Notes under the pieces: model-generated
What the model was told of the DNA's origin: nothing
Databases searched by the model: none
Seen by the model: the letters and a program-made list of their open reading frames with translations, nothing else
Part shown: positions 43,997 to 54,788 of the stretch, piece by piece
How the letters are laid out: the number at the start of each line of letters is the position of its first letter
Position numbering within the stretch: position 1 is the first letter of the stretch
Origin: Thiothrix subterranea
GTDB lineage: Bacteria; Pseudomonadota; Gammaproteobacteria; Thiotrichales; Thiotrichaceae
Assembly (NCBI RefSeq): GCF_016772315.1
Contig: NZ_CP053482.1
Location: 2,542,001-2,606,000 of the forward strand
Reading direction: 5' to 3'
Length of the DNA stretch: 64,000 nt
Position numbers and translations under genes: made by a program

Positions 43997-46624
43997 ATGA
44001 ATTGCTACCCCGATACTCACCCCGCCGAGTTATTAACGGTGGGCGATTTGCCTGATGATCCGCACACATTGCGCGTCTTATTGGCACAAACGCGCCAAGC
44101 ACTCCAGCGCAGCGAGGAACGTTACCAGACCTTGATGTCGTCCATGAGTGATTTAATTTTCCTGATAGATGCTGACGACTGCTTGTTGGACGTTCAGTGC
44201 CGTTCCCCCCAACTCTTATTCGCACCGCCCGAAGCCTTTCTCGGCAAACCCATTACAGCGGTGCTGCCGCCGGATACCAGTGAGCCTTATTTGGAATGCG
44301 CTGAATACGTGCGGCGTACTGGCGAGAACCGTCGTTACGAATACCCGTTAGTGATTCAAGGGGAAACACGCTGGTTCATGGCCTCGCTTAACCGCCATGA
44401 AGATGGCTGTAAATTGGTGGTCGACGTGCGCGACATTACCAAGCGTAAACAGGCTGAAGCGGAAGCCCGTGAACAAACCCGCCTGTTTAATTTGATTACC
44501 GAGAACATGCACGACTACATCGGCGTGCTCAATCTCGATATGAGTGTGTTGTACGCCACGCCCTCACTGTATCAGCGCACCGGGTATAGCGCGGCGGAAT
44601 TTCGTTGTCTACCGTTTGAGCACTTGATGACACCGGAATCGTTGGTGCGACTCAAGCAATTGGTGGCAGACAATTTAACCCCAGAGAAATTAGCCGACCC
44701 GCAGTGTGATATTGCCTTTGATGTGAATCTTGATGTCATTCGCAAAGATGGTTCGCATTATTGGTGTAATAGCAGTCACCGGCTGATTCGGGATTCGCAA
44801 GGGCGACCCGAATACATTCTTGAAACCGGTCGCGATATTACTGAGCGTAAACAAGCTGAAGATTTGTTGTTGCGCAAAGATGCGTTATTTGAAGCGGTAG
44901 CGATTGCAATGCAGGCATTGTTATTTGAACCCTGCATCAATGAAGCCATGCAACAGGCATTGGCAGCCGTGGGGAGTGCCACCAACCAAGATCGGGTGTA
45001 TTTATTTGAATACCACGTTGACCCGCTCACGGCTGAACGTTTCATGAGTCAACGTTACGAATGGGTGCGTGATGGTGTGAGTCTTCAAATCGACAACCCT
45101 GATTTGCAAAATTTGTCGTTTGATGGCTTGTTTCCACGTTGGTTTGATACGCTGTCTCAAGGGCGAGCGGTGTCTGGGTCAGTGGCTAGTTTTCCTGAAA
45201 CAGAACGCGCTATTTTAGAAGCGCAAGATATTGTGTCATTGATGGTTGTCCCCGTGAACGTGGAAGGGCGCTTTTGGGGCTTTATCGGTTTTGATAACTG
45301 CTACAGTGATTACCAGTGGGGAGTAGAAGATCAGGCCATTCTTACCTCGATGGCGGCATCGGTCGGCGCGGCGGTGATACGGCATCGCTCGGAAGTGGCG
45401 TTGCGGGAAACCAACCTCAAGTTAGCGCAAGCCATTGAACATTCCCTCGCGATGGCGGCGAAAGCGGAAGAAGCCAGCAAAGCCAAAAGCTTGTTTCTGG
45501 CCAATATGAGTCACGAAATCCGCACCCCCATGAATGCGATTATTGGCATGAGCCATTTGGCATTGGGCAGTGATTTGAACCAGCGGCAGCACGATTACGT
45601 GGTTGAAATACAGCACGCGGCTCAATCATTGTTACGCATCATCAACGACATCCTCGACTTTTCCAAAATCGAAGCGGGCAAATTAACGCTGGAAATGACC
45701 CCTTTCCGTTTGGAAGACGTGGTGAGTAATGCGCTAAGTTTGCAGCGTCAACAAGCACTGGAAAAAGGCGTGGCGCTATTGTTTGAGCTACGCAGCCCGC
45801 AGTTGGAAGGGGAGCAGGGCTTTTTCTTAGGCGATGCCTTGCGTTTGGAACAAATACTCACCAATTTACTCACCAATGGCGTGAAATTTACCAGCCAAGG
45901 CCATGTGGCGTTGTACATTGATGAATTGGAACGCGGGGCAAACAGCAGTCGCTTGTGCTTTTGCATCGAAGATACCGGCATCGGTATGGATAGCGTGGCG
46001 GTGAATGGTTTGTTTCAGGAGTTTTCGCAAGCGGATGATTCCACGACGCGCCGTTACGGTGGCACGGGTTTGGGTTTGAGCATTGTGAAACGCTTGTTGG
46101 ATTTAATGGGCGGTGAGATTACGGTGAGCAGTGAACCCGGTCAGGGTTCGCGGTTCAGCATGACGCTTACCTTGGCACATGCGCGTTCGTCTGCGGTTAA
46201 TCCATCGCATGTGGTGAGTACCGCATCCCCTATGCTTGGCACACCGTTGCACCATCAACGCATCTTGGTGGTGGAAGATAACCCGATTAACCAATTGATT
46301 GCCTCCGAAATCCTCACGCAATACGGCGCGATTGTGGAATGTGCGGATAACGGTCGGGATGGTGTGAGAAAAATCTTTGCCACCCTGCCGCCCGCGTATG
46401 ACGCAGTGTTAATGGATATTCAAATGCCGGTGATGGATGGTTACGAAGCAGCCCGCTTGATTCGCGCTGATACCCGTTACGCAGCCATGCCCATTGTCGC
46501 ACTGACGGCAAATGCAATGCGTGAAGAAAAAGAGCGTTGTTTAGCGGTGGGGATGAATGCGCATGTGGCGAAACCGTTTGAACCTAGCGCGTTATTGCAA
46601 ACGCTGATGGATTTGCTTGGGTAA
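43997..46624 (+). CDS. Hybrid sensor histidine kinase/response regulator (PAS-PAS-GAF-HisKA-HATPase-REC)
   Basis: 875 residues, no membrane segment. Two PAS domains (about 40-150 and 165-290, the second ending VRDITKR-type and [12 protein letters not shown] linkers), a GAF domain (about 300-460, with [20 protein letters not shown]), HisKA with [20 protein letters not shown] (His506), HATPase with [20 protein letters not shown], and a receiver with [11 protein letters not shown] and phospho-acceptor Asp807 in [16 protein letters not shown]. BarA/ArcB-like architecture without HPt, so phosphotransfer must go through another protein. No output partner is adjacent. Confidence 0.92.
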   Translation: MNCYPDTHPAELLTVGDLPDDPHTLRVLLAQTRQALQRSEERYQTLMSSMSDLIFLIDADDCLLDVQCRSPQLLFAPPEAFLGKPITAVLPPDTSEPYLECAEYVRRTGENRRYEYPLVIQGETRWFMASLNRHEDGCKLVVDVRDITKRKQAEAEAREQTRLFNLITENMHDYIGVLNLDMSVLYATPSLYQRTGYSAAEFRCLPFEHLMTPESLVRLKQLVADNLTPEKLADPQCDIAFDVNLDVIRKDGSHYWCNSSHRLIRDSQGRPEYILETGRDITERKQAEDLLLRKDALFEAVAIAMQALLFEPCINEAMQQALAAVGSATNQDRVYLFEYHVDPLTAERFMSQRYEWVRDGVSLQIDNPDLQNLSFDGLFPRWFDTLSQGRAVSGSVASFPETERAILEAQDIVSLMVVPVNVEGRFWGFIGFDNCYSDYQWGVEDQAILTSMAASVGAAVIRHRSEVALRETNLKLAQAIEHSLAMAAKAEEASKAKSLFLANMSHEIRTPMNAIIGMSHLALGSDLNQRQHDYVVEIQHAAQSLLRIINDILDFSKIEAGKLTLEMTPFRLEDVVSNALSLQRQQALEKGVALLFELRSPQLEGEQGFFLGDALRLEQILTNLLTNGVKFTSQGHVALYIDELERGANSSRLCFCIEDTGIGMDSVAVNGLFQEFSQADDSTTRRYGGTGLGLSIVKRLLDLMGGEITVSSEPGQGSRFSMTLTLAHARSSAVNPSHVVSTASPMLGTPLHHQRILVVEDNPINQLIASEILTQYGAIVECADNGRDGVRKIFATLPPAYDAVLMDIQMPVMDGYEAARLIRADTRYAAMPIVALTANAMREEKERCLAVGMNAHVAKPFEPSALLQTLMDLLG

Positions 46625-46694
46625 GTCTGCGTTGCAAACACCACAAACAAAGGGTTTGTTGAAAGTACTTTTTGCCTTATTTTATAGTAAATTT

Positions 46695-46719
46695 AATTCC
46701 TAGTAAAAAGGTAGGAATT
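46695..46719. promoter_or_regulatory. Small inverted repeat upstream of the P-type-like gene
   Basis: AATTCCTA, nine bases, TAGGAATT, in the 135-base gap after the hybrid kinase. It precedes the P-type-like start by about 40 bases. It could be an operator or an RNA hairpin. The rest of the gap is AT-rich without a gene. Confidence 0.4.
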
Positions 46720-46759
46720 TGGTGGACTTGTGTAGGGTTATTTTGTAAGGAGTACGCTG

Positions 46760-49700
46760 ATGTTCAACGACACCCCAAGCACAACCGATTCTATCCCTTG
46801 GCATAGCCTTGCACCGCAGGTTGCTTTGCAACAGCTTGATACCCAAGAACAAGGTTTGAGTATCGCATCTGCTAAATTACGCTTGCGGCAACACGGCTTT
46901 AATCGATTTGCCACACCGCAACGCGCTGGTTTCTTCAACCGCTTGCTGCACCAATTTCACCATCATTTTATTTACATTTTGCTCTTAGCCGCGACACTGA
47001 CGCTGATGTTGCAGTTGTGGCTGGATACTTTGGTAATTCTGGGAGTGGTCGTACTCAATATTGTGTTGGGTTTGCTGCAAGAGCGGCGCACGGCGAAAAC
47101 GTTGGAAGCGGTGCAGCGCTTATTGTCACCCACCGCGCCGGTATTGCGTGATGGGCAAGTACAAGCGTTGCCCGCTGAGCAGCTTGTGCCGGGTGATGTG
47201 GTGTTATTGGAAGCCGGGAATCAAGTGCCAGCGGATGTGCGTTTGCTGCACAGCGACGGTTTGCAGTTGGATGAATCGGTCTTAATGGGGTATTCCGCCC
47301 CTGTTTTGAAAGGCATTAGTCCTTTGGATGCTGATACTGCCCTGCCAGACCGCAGCAATATGGCGTATGCGGGAACGTTGGTATTGGCAGGGCAAGGGCG
47401 GGGTGTGGTGGTTGCCACTGGGTCACGTACCGAATTGGGGATGCTGAATGCCTTGCTGGATAGTAACGAGCCGTATGCTACCCCACTGGGTGATGAATTA
47501 AAGCGCCTGATGAATGCGGTGGCCTTGGTATTGGCAGCAGCAGCGGCTTTGATTTTGTTGATTGGCTGGTTGACGCCGGGGGTGAGCGGACATAGCCCGC
47601 AGGGGTTGTTGCAAGCGATGGCGAGTTTTGCAGTCGCGATTGTGCCGGAAGGTTTACCGGCGTTGTTTGCGATTATGTTGGCGATCAGTGTCAGGCGTTT
47701 GGCGCGACAGGATGTGATGGTGCGCCAGCTTGCTGCCGTGGAAACCTTGGGAACGGTGAGCGTGGTGTGTACGGATAAAAGCCATACCCTGACCCGTCAT
47801 GAATTAACCGTGCAAAAGGTGATTACCCCGCGTGGTGGCGTGCGCTTGCAGGGAGCGGGGTATGCCCCACAAGGCGCTATTTTGCGCGAAAGTTTTGAGC
47901 TGCCCGAACACGATGACCGCGCTGATTTGCAACGTTTAGCCCAAGCCGCTGTATTAGCCAGTGACGCACAGTTGCAGCAGTTGGATAAACACTGGCGAGT
48001 GCTGGGCGACCCCTTGGATGGGGCATTGCTGGTAATGGCGCATAAATGTGGGGTGGAGCCTGACGCATTGCGGCAGCAATTTACCCGCCTGGCAAGTATT
48101 CCATTTGATCGAACTTACCGCTATGCGGCGACGCTAAGTCAAGATGCAACGGGGGCGCAGTATGTGGCGTTGAAAGGCGCACCCGAAGCCATTTTGCCGC
48201 GTTGCAGTCATGTGCAAACCGATACGGGTCTTGAGCCATTGCAACAAGATGTCTGGGAAGACAAACTGAAAAAGCTTGCGGAAGAGGGCATGAAGCCGTT
48301 GGTGATTGCCAGCCGCCAACCCGACGCACTGTTGCAAACCCTAACGCATCAGGATGTGGGCTACGGGATGGTGTTATTGGGTGTGGTGGGCATCGGCGAC
48401 CCGCCGCAAGCGTCAGCATTGGCAGCGGTACAAGCCTGCCAAGAAGCGGGATTGTCCGTCAAAATGCTGACGGGGGATCACGCGCTGACTGCTTGCGCCT
48501 TAGCCAAACAAGTGGGCATTGGTGACGGTGAAACGGTGTTAACCGGCGCTGATTTGGACGCATTGGATGAGAATGCCTTGCGAGAAACGGTGATGCACGT
48601 TGATGTGTTTGCGCGGTTACGCCCGGAACAAAAATTACGTTTAGTCAAAGCCTTGCAAGCACACGGTGAGCGCGTGGTAATGCTTGGCGGTGGGGTGAAC
48701 GATACGCCCGCACTGGAACAGGCGGATGTTGGGGTGGCTCCCGGTATTCATGGCACGGAAGCCGCTAGGCAGTCAGCGGAAATCGTGTTGATGCGTGATC
48801 AGTTGCCCATGCTGATGACGGCAGTGCAGGAAGGCCGTCAGGTCTTTCAGAATTTTTACAAAATGGTGCAATTCATGTTGCCGACCAATGGCGCACAAGC
48901 CGCTGCCATTATTTTGGCGTCATGGTTTGGCTTGGCATTGCCGCTGATGCCGGTGCAAGTGTTGTGGGTCAATTTGGTGACGGCGGGTATTTTGGCACTC
49001 ACCTTGGCGTTTGAAAAAGCGGCGTTACCGGTTGCTCGCGGGCAACCCATCGAACAGCCGGTGGGATCGTTAATCAGTGGCTTCTTGGTGTGGCGGCTGT
49101 TGTTGGTATCGGGGCTGCTCTTGGTGAGTGTATTAGCCATTTTCCACTGGGAATTGCAGCGCGGTGAAACCTTGGAGGCGGCTCGCACGGCAGCGCTGAA
49201 TACCTTGGTAATCGGGCAGATTTTCTACTTGTTGAGTGTGCGCCATGCGAGTGAACCGGGGTGGCAATGGGCAAGCTTGCGTGAAAATCCGTGGTTATTA
49301 GCCGCGATTGTCTCCGTATTGGTATTACAGGGGTTGTTTACGTATATGCCTGCTTTTCAGGGCGTATTTGGCACGGATGCAATTGATTTGTATGCGTGGT
49401 TCTGGATAGTCGGCGTTGGTTCATTGGTTTTTGTGGTCGTGGAGTTTGAAAAGGCAATGCAACGTAATGTGGAAGGTTGGGGGCGTGCCGTTTTGATTTA
49501 CCTGTTACGGCATTTTGACCCGCGTTTCTGGCGGGAAAAAGGTTTGCGTTGGACGCTGCAATTTTTCCTGATTATTTTCTTGGTCACGCAGGCGCTCTTG
49601 ATGTTTTTGTGGAGCCGTGACCCGGATACCTTTGACGTGCGTGCCAATGCGCGGCAGATGGTGGGTGTTAGTGCGAATGAGCCGTTGCGCCCCGGTGTTA

Positions 49701-50560
49701 TTACCACCGCTACCTTGGTGCACATTGCCAATACGTTATTGGATAAGCCCGGTGGTTATTTGAGTAATGATGTGACCCCGCCAGGCATTGTTATGGACAA
49801 TATTCCGAACTGGGAATTGGGTGTATTGACCCAACTGCGGGATATGTCGCTGGCAATGCGGGATGATTTGAGCCGTTCGCAATCACAGTCAGCCGCCGAC
49901 CCGGACTTGGTGAGGGCGCAATTGCGGTTGAATACTGATGGCAAGCTGTGGTTATTTCCCCCGACAGAAAGCCAATTCAATGATGGCGCGGAAGCATTGG
50001 AGGCGTATTTGCAGCGCTTGCAGCAAGGTCAGGCACAGTTTTATGCACGTTCGGATAACCTGAATAACTGGTTGAATAAGGTGCAACGCCAAATGGGTTC
50101 GCTATCCATTGCCTTGAGTGCCAGCGTTGGTATTCGCCAAGTGAAAGAAGAGGGCGCGGCGATGCAACGTGACGGCAGTGCGACACCCGTACCCGGCATT
50201 GAGTTGCAACCCGAAGTGTTACCGGCAACCGATGACCCTAATGAAGTGATCGTGAAAACCCCGCGTTTAAAGGTTGACGATGTGTTTTATCAAGCACGGG
50301 GGCAAACTTGGGCGCTGTTACATTTATTGAAAGCGATTGAAGCTGATTTTGAGGATATTCTGCGTCAGAAAAATGCTTTGGTGAGTTTGCGCCAAATCAT
50401 TAATAAGCTGGAAGATACACAAGCCATGATATGGAGTCCGGTTATCCTCAATGGCAGTGGTTACAGTTTTGTGGCTAACCATTCCTTGGTGATGGCATCG
50501 CAAATTTCACGGGCGAATGCGGCATTGATGGATTTGGGTATTTTGTTGCGGGAAGGTTAG
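46760..50560 (+). CDS. P-type ATPase-like membrane protein with degenerate catalytic motifs, fused to a DUF2333 domain
   Basis: 1266 residues. Residues 1-890 have the whole P2-type cation-ATPase layout: N-terminal actuator region, M4 motif AIVPEGLPALFAI, KGAPE nucleotide-domain motif, MLTGDHALTA, and a ten-helix membrane part. Key residues are changed. The actuator TGES is MGYS (176-179). The phosphorylation motif DKTGT is DKSHT (Asp339 kept). GDGVND is GGGVND (Gly644). The M6 metal-site NLVTDG is NLVTAG (Ala742), and M5 has N-x-x-Q where SERCA has N-x-x-E (Gln713). From about residue 917 (RHFDPRFWREKG) the protein continues as a DUF2333 domain with PPGIVMDNIPNWELGVLTQ and RDDLSRSQSQSAADPDL. 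This is likely a pseudo-ATPase used for sensing or structure. Confidence 0.85.
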   Translation: MFNDTPSTTDSIPWHSLAPQVALQQLDTQEQGLSIASAKLRLRQHGFNRFATPQRAGFFNRLLHQFHHHFIYILLLAATLTLMLQLWLDTLVILGVVVLNIVLGLLQERRTAKTLEAVQRLLSPTAPVLRDGQVQALPAEQLVPGDVVLLEAGNQVPADVRLLHSDGLQLDESVLMGYSAPVLKGISPLDADTALPDRSNMAYAGTLVLAGQGRGVVVATGSRTELGMLNALLDSNEPYATPLGDELKRLMNAVALVLAAAAALILLIGWLTPGVSGHSPQGLLQAMASFAVAIVPEGLPALFAIMLAISVRRLARQDVMVRQLAAVETLGTVSVVCTDKSHTLTRHELTVQKVITPRGGVRLQGAGYAPQGAILRESFELPEHDDRADLQRLAQAAVLASDAQLQQLDKHWRVLGDPLDGALLVMAHKCGVEPDALRQQFTRLASIPFDRTYRYAATLSQDATGAQYVALKGAPEAILPRCSHVQTDTGLEPLQQDVWEDKLKKLAEEGMKPLVIASRQPDALLQTLTHQDVGYGMVLLGVVGIGDPPQASALAAVQACQEAGLSVKMLTGDHALTACALAKQVGIGDGETVLTGADLDALDENALRETVMHVDVFARLRPEQKLRLVKALQAHGERVVMLGGGVNDTPALEQADVGVAPGIHGTEAARQSAEIVLMRDQLPMLMTAVQEGRQVFQNFYKMVQFMLPTNGAQAAAIILASWFGLALPLMPVQVLWVNLVTAGILALTLAFEKAALPVARGQPIEQPVGSLISGFLVWRLLLVSGLLLVSVLAIFHWELQRGETLEAARTAALNTLVIGQIFYLLSVRHASEPGWQWASLRENPWLLAAIVSVLVLQGLFTYMPAFQGVFGTDAIDLYAWFWIVGVGSLVFVVVEFEKAMQRNVEGWGRAVLIYLLRHFDPRFWREKGLRWTLQFFLIIFLVTQALLMFLWSRDPDTFDVRANARQMVGVSANEPLRPGVITTATLVHIANTLLDKPGGYLSNDVTPPGIVMDNIPNWELGVLTQLRDMSLAMRDDLSRSQSQSAADPDLVRAQLRLNTDGKLWLFPPTESQFNDGAEALEAYLQRLQQGQAQFYARSDNLNNWLNKVQRQMGSLSIALSASVGIRQVKEEGAAMQRDGSATPVPGIELQPEVLPATDDPNEVIVKTPRLKVDDVFYQARGQTWALLHLLKAIEADFEDILRQKNALVSLRQIINKLEDTQAMIWSPVILNGSGYSFVANHSLVMASQISRANAALMDLGILLREG

Positions 50561-50720
50561 GCGTATTTTGATTCTGGCGTTGCATCGAATAAATCGAATG
50601 CAACGTTAGAAATAATCCACTATGAAATCCATCAGCACCTGCTTATACTGCGCCCATTCCAATCAGTTTTATAGATTGTTAAGTAATTGTTAAATTGTTT
50701 TTTCTCAAAAGGAGCTTCCC

Positions 50721-51455
50721 ATGTTTGAAAATAAAGAAGGTCAACGCATTCCTAGCGTCACATTCCGTACTCGCCAAAACAATGCGTGGGTCGATGTATC
50801 CAGCGACGCGCTGTTTGCGGGCAAGACTGTCATCGTTTTCTCACTGCCGGGTGCATTTACCCCGACGTGTTCTTCTACCCACGTTCCGCGTTATAACCAA
50901 TTGGCGGATACCTTCAAGCAAAATGGCGTGGATGAAATTATCTGCATGTCGGTCAACGACACGTTTGTCATGAACGAGTGGAAAGTTGACCAGAAAGCCG
51001 ACAAAATTACCTTCATCCCAGACGGCAACGGCGAATTCACCGACGGCATGGGGCTGCTGGTTGATAAGCAAGACATCGGTTTCGGCAAGCGTTCATGGCG
51101 TTATTCCATGCTGGTAAAAGACGGCGTGGTTGCTAAAATGTTTATCGAACCCAACAAACCGGGCGACCCGTTTGAAGTGTCTGACGCTGATACCATGCTG
51201 GCTTATGTTGCACCACAAGCGACTGCCCCGGCTGACGTTGTAGTATTCACACGCCCAGGATGCCCGTTCTGCGCCAAAGCTAAGGGTCTGTTGCATGACG
51301 CTGGCGTTGATTTCGACGAACTGGTATTGAACCAAGACTACACTAACCGCAGTTTGCGTGCAGTTACAGGCGTTGACATGGTGCCACAAGTCTTTATCAA
51401 CGGCGCGTTGATTGGCGGTTCGGACAAACTCGAAGCGTGGTTGAGCGCACGATAA
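50721..51455 (+). CDS. Hybrid peroxiredoxin-glutaredoxin (hyPrx5)
   Basis: 244 residues. Residues 1-160 form a Prx5-type domain with the peroxidatic Cys in [16 protein letters not shown]; residues 170-244 form a glutaredoxin with [15 protein letters not shown] and [15 protein letters not shown]. The fusion reduces H2O2 and alkyl hydroperoxides directly with glutathione. GGAG precedes the ATG. The next gene is glutathione reductase, so the pair forms a self-contained cycle. The 160-base gap before it is AT-rich and must hold its promoter. Confidence 0.95.
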   Translation: MFENKEGQRIPSVTFRTRQNNAWVDVSSDALFAGKTVIVFSLPGAFTPTCSSTHVPRYNQLADTFKQNGVDEIICMSVNDTFVMNEWKVDQKADKITFIPDGNGEFTDGMGLLVDKQDIGFGKRSWRYSMLVKDGVVAKMFIEPNKPGDPFEVSDADTMLAYVAPQATAPADVVVFTRPGCPFCAKAKGLLHDAGVDFDELVLNQDYTNRSLRAVTGVDMVPQVFINGALIGGSDKLEAWLSAR

Positions 51456-51468
51456 GACCCCTCGATAG

Positions 51469-51496
51469 GTAGAGACGCAAAATTTTGCGTCTCTAC
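51469..51496. repeat. Perfect 28-base palindrome between hyPrx5 and gor
   Basis: Two 14-base arms, GTAGAGACGCAAAA and its complement, with no loop. The form GTAGAGACGC...GCGTCTCTAC is a dispersed intergenic palindrome known from filamentous cyanobacteria and seen in other large-celled genomes. It lies 13 bases after the hyPrx5 stop and could act as an RNA hairpin between the two genes. Confidence 0.85.
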
Positions 51497-51537
51497 GGCT
51501 GGTTGTATAAAGTACAGCAAGAATTACGGAGAACAGC

Positions 51538-52902
51538 ATGAGCCAACATTACGATTTAATCGCCATCGGCGCGGGCAGCGGTGGTTTGTCAGTGGTCGAA
51601 AAGGCTGCGAAACACGGCGCGAAGTGCGCGGTCGTGGAAGTCAATGACGACCTCGGCGGTACGTGCGTCAATCGGGGTTGTGTCCCCAAAAAAGTGATGT
51701 GGTTTGCCGCGAACTTGGTTCATGCCCAGCACGATGCGCAGGATTACGGTTTCGCTACCGTTCCCGGCAAGCTCGATTGGGGCAAGCTGGTGAACAAGCG
51801 CGACAATATGATCGGTGGCATTACCGACTGGTACATGGATAGCTTTTTGTCCGAAGCGGGCATTGACCTGATCCAAGGGCAAGCGCGTTTTGTTGATGCA
51901 AAAACGCTGGAAGTGAACGGCGAAACCTATACCGCTGACCATATCGTGATTTCCACGGGTGGTCGCCCGATTGTGCCAACGGATATTCCCGGTGCAGAAC
52001 ACGGCATCAGCTCCGACGGCTTTTTTGAGCTGGACGAGCAGCCTGAAAAAGTCGCGGTGGTTGGCGGCGGTTACATTGCGTTGGAATTAGCGGGCGTGTT
52101 GAATGCCCTCGGTTCAGAAACGCACATGCTGCACCAAGGTTTCCCCGTGTTGATCGGTTTCGATAGCTTGATGCAGAAAACACTGCGCACGCAAATGGAA
52201 CATGACGGCATTGTGTTCAATGACACGGCGAAAATTGCCAGCGTGGAAAAGCAGGCTGACGGCAAACTTACCGTGAACTATGCCGATGGCAGCACGTTAA
52301 GTGATCTGGATCAGTTGTTGTGGGCGATTGGTCGCAAGACTAATACCGACGATATTGGTTTGGAAAACATTGGTTTGCCACTCGCGCCCGGTGGGTTCAT
52401 CGACGTAAACGACTATCAGGAAACCAGCGTTCCCGGTGTTTACGCGATTGGTGACATTATCAATAAGCGCGGTGTGCAACTGACCCCGGTAGCGATTGCC
52501 GCCGGTCGTCGCCTCGGTGATCGTTTATTCGGTGGCATGAAAGACCGCAAGGTCGATTACAGCCTGATTCCAACCGTGATGTTCACGCATCCGCCGATTG
52601 GCACGATTGGTTTGTCGGAAGAAGCGGCGCGGGAAAAATACGGCGATGCGGTGAAGGTGTACAGCACCGAATTCACCCCAATGTATTATTCCTTCGTCAA
52701 GCACAAAGCTAAGACCGCAATGAAGCTGGTGGTGGTCGGTGCGGAAGAAAAGATCGTTGGTTGCCACGCGATTGGCGTGGGTGTGGATGAAATGATGCAA
52801 GGTTTTGCGGTTGCTATCCGCATGGGTGCGACTAAGCAGGACTTTGACGACACCATTGCGATTCACCCCGTCAGCGCCGAAGAAATGGTTACGATGAAAT
52901 AA
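51538..52902 (+). CDS. gor: Glutathione-disulfide reductase
   Basis: 454 residues. FAD motif [18 protein letters not shown] at the start, redox-active pair in [21 protein letters not shown] motif [15 protein letters not shown], and the C-terminal HPVSAEEMV with the active-site His. It regenerates GSH for the hyPrx5 encoded just upstream. Length and motifs are typical. Confidence 0.96.
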   Translation: MSQHYDLIAIGAGSGGLSVVEKAAKHGAKCAVVEVNDDLGGTCVNRGCVPKKVMWFAANLVHAQHDAQDYGFATVPGKLDWGKLVNKRDNMIGGITDWYMDSFLSEAGIDLIQGQARFVDAKTLEVNGETYTADHIVISTGGRPIVPTDIPGAEHGISSDGFFELDEQPEKVAVVGGGYIALELAGVLNALGSETHMLHQGFPVLIGFDSLMQKTLRTQMEHDGIVFNDTAKIASVEKQADGKLTVNYADGSTLSDLDQLLWAIGRKTNTDDIGLENIGLPLAPGGFIDVNDYQETSVPGVYAIGDIINKRGVQLTPVAIAAGRRLGDRLFGGMKDRKVDYSLIPTVMFTHPPIGTIGLSEEAAREKYGDAVKVYSTEFTPMYYSFVKHKAKTAMKLVVVGAEEKIVGCHAIGVGVDEMMQGFAVAIRMGATKQDFDDTIAIHPVSAEEMVTMK

Positions 52903-52912
52903 TGTCGGGAAG

Positions 52913-52976
52913 AGGGCGACCAGCCGGTCGCCCCTACCGGGGATAATATTCGTAGGGGCGACCGGCTGGTCGCCCT
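52913..52976. repeat. Perfect 25-base inverted repeat after gor
   Basis: Arms at 52913-52937 and 52952-52976 are exact complements around a 14-base loop. Each arm contains its own palindrome (GGGCGACC/GGTCGCCC), so two folded forms are possible. TTTT follows the right arm, so it could terminate gor transcription; convergent eamA could use the same stem. The sequence style (GTAGGGGCGACC) is that of dispersed intergenic repeats. Confidence 0.85.
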
Positions 52977-52992
52977 TTTCGTTTCGGTTAAG

Positions 52993-53883
52993 TTATTTCC
53001 GCAGCAAACTCACGCCACCCATCACCAACGCCATCCCCGCCAAATGAAACCAGCCAAACGGTTCACCCAATAACCACACCGCCAGTAAAATCGTCAATAC
53101 GGGACCAACCGTGCCCACAATGCTGGTTTTCGCCGCGCCAATCCGGTGAATCGCTTCGCTTACCATGAAACTCGGCAATAAGGTGCTGAATATCGCCAGC
53201 AATACCGCATAACCCCATACCGGCAAGGGCAGTTTTCCCAAATCGGCTAACGCATGTGTCAGCAGAAATTGCACAAAAATAAACCCTGTGGACACCAACA
53301 TAGCGATGCTGGTGAACAATAAACTGCCTAATTTACCAATCAAGTGCTTGCTGAATACCACGTAAAACGCAAACGTCAACGCCGCCAATGTCACCAGTGT
53401 TACACCTAGTGCGGCATTATTCGTGTTCCATGCCGCTTCGTGCGCGTACAGCAATAAAATGCCACCGTAAGTTAACACCAATGCACTCACAATTTGCCAA
53501 GTGATTTTTTCCCGCAAAAACAACCAGCCTAGCAAGGTGGTCATGATCGGGTAGGTATACAACGTCAAGCGTTCGAGTTGTGCGGAAATGTATTGCAAGC
53601 CCTCCATGTCCAGCCAAGAAGCGAGGTAATAGCCCATGAAACCCAAGCCGGTCAGCATGAGCAATTCCCTTGGTACGGGTTTGACCACATCCGCTTGGCG
53701 CAACAGCCATAGCAGCATTCCGGCGTAAAACGGCAACGCAATCAACATGCGCAAGGTTAGCAAAGTGGTGGTATCCACCCCGTATGCGTAAGCCAATTTG
53801 ATGAAAATCGACTTGAGCGCAAACAAGGCCGTGCCGCCAATTGCCAGCGTTAAACCGAATTGCGTGGTATTTTTTTGCATCAT
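52993..53883 (-). CDS. EamA-family (DMT) transporter
   Basis: About 296 residues; tandem ATGs at 53883 and 53880, the second six bases from GGAG. Ten predicted membrane helices in two five-helix halves, the EamA layout, with LTGLGFMGYYLASWLDMEGL in the first and IGAAKTSIVGTVGPVLTILL in the second. These are metabolite exporters; the substrate is unknown. Confidence 0.87.
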   Translation of the reverse strand: MMQKNTTQFGLTLAIGGTALFALKSIFIKLAYAYGVDTTTLLTLRMLIALPFYAGMLLWLLRQADVVKPVPRELLMLTGLGFMGYYLASWLDMEGLQYISAQLERLTLYTYPIMTTLLGWLFLREKITWQIVSALVLTYGGILLLYAHEAAWNTNNAALGVTLVTLAALTFAFYVVFSKHLIGKLGSLLFTSIAMLVSTGFIFVQFLLTHALADLGKLPLPVWGYAVLLAIFSTLLPSFMVSEAIHRIGAAKTSIVGTVGPVLTILLAVWLLGEPFGWFHLAGMALVMGGVSLLRK

Positions 53884-53964
53884 CCACTCCAAAGCCAAAA
53901 ATAATCCATGCACGGTGCATGGAGCTGGCTAAAATACCCCAATCGCGTTACTGACAGGAATTTT

Positions 53965-54783
53965 ATGTTGTGGCTAAAACCAACTTTTGCGGGTGTGTGC
54001 TTATGCTTGATGGCTGGTTTCACCACGGTGGCACGCGCTGAAACCCCCGCATGGCACAAAGTGGCTTACCAAGTGCCAGCGGAATCGTCCATCGCACAAT
54101 TGGCGCATAAACATTACGATTTGTTTGCGTTTTTTCTGAGCAATGCGCTGCATGGCGAGGGCAAAACCACCTTCTTGCAAGTGAGCGAACAGGTGCGCAA
54201 TAAAATTCAGTGGCGCGACGCTAACGGCAAGAATGATTATTTGCAGGCGTTTATTCGCTCGTACCCGTTTGTGAAAAAAGCCGATTTGCAGGGGATGCCG
54301 GATAGCATTTTGTTGATTGCGTATCTGGAGTCGCAGTGGCATGGCAAAAAAGGTAAAAAATCCGCCGATTACGGCTATTGGCAATTAACCCCGGAAGTGT
54401 TGAAAGAAATTCAGACGCTGGATTATGTCAGTGATGCCATTAAAACCACGGGCATCAATAAATTACGCTCAAATGCCAGCTTGAGTACGCAGGCGGCGCA
54501 AGTGCATTTGCACCGTTACCATTTCTATTTTGCGGATGTGGCAGGCTTTGCGGAAAGCGATGCGTGGTTATTGACGTTTACCGCGTATAACTGGGGTTCG
54601 GGCAATGTCAAACGTCTGATTGCGGACATGGAAAGTCGCGGAATAGCGTTGAATTTTGCCAATTTTTACCATGAGCTTTATGCGCAACACCTCAAGCAGC
54701 CGAGCGATAGATCCTTGAAAGCGGCCGTGGAATACGTGCCGAGTTTGTGGAATATCGCGCAACTGCTCAAAGATGCGCATTAA
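53965..54783 (+). CDS. Periplasmic lytic transglycosylase (SLT-like domain)
   Basis: 272 residues from the ATG at 53965 after AGGAA. A signal peptide ends at TVARAETP. The SLT core is visible: LLIAYLESQWHGKKG with the catalytic Glu, ADYGYWQLTPEVLKE, and FTAYNWGSGNVKRLI. It cleaves peptidoglycan glycan strands with anhydro-muramyl ends. It is followed convergently by the NamZ-like gene, another cell-wall enzyme. Confidence 0.88.
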   Translation: MLWLKPTFAGVCLCLMAGFTTVARAETPAWHKVAYQVPAESSIAQLAHKHYDLFAFFLSNALHGEGKTTFLQVSEQVRNKIQWRDANGKNDYLQAFIRSYPFVKKADLQGMPDSILLIAYLESQWHGKKGKKSADYGYWQLTPEVLKEIQTLDYVSDAIKTTGINKLRSNASLSTQAAQVHLHRYHFYFADVAGFAESDAWLLTFTAYNWGSGNVKRLIADMESRGIALNFANFYHELYAQHLKQPSDRSLKAAVEYVPSLWNIAQLLKDAH

Positions 54784-54788
54784 GTCGT

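Noticed and set aside
46760-50560. Ordinary Ca2+ or cation-exporting P-type ATPase
   Set aside because: Five separate catalytic or transport positions are changed, although the phosphorylated Asp is kept; calling it a pump would overstate the evidence.
52913-52976. Inverted repeat as an integron attC site or IS end
   Set aside because: No integrase or transposase is near, arms are perfectly complementary, and it sits just after a gene end with a short T-run; a dispersed repeat or terminator is simpler.
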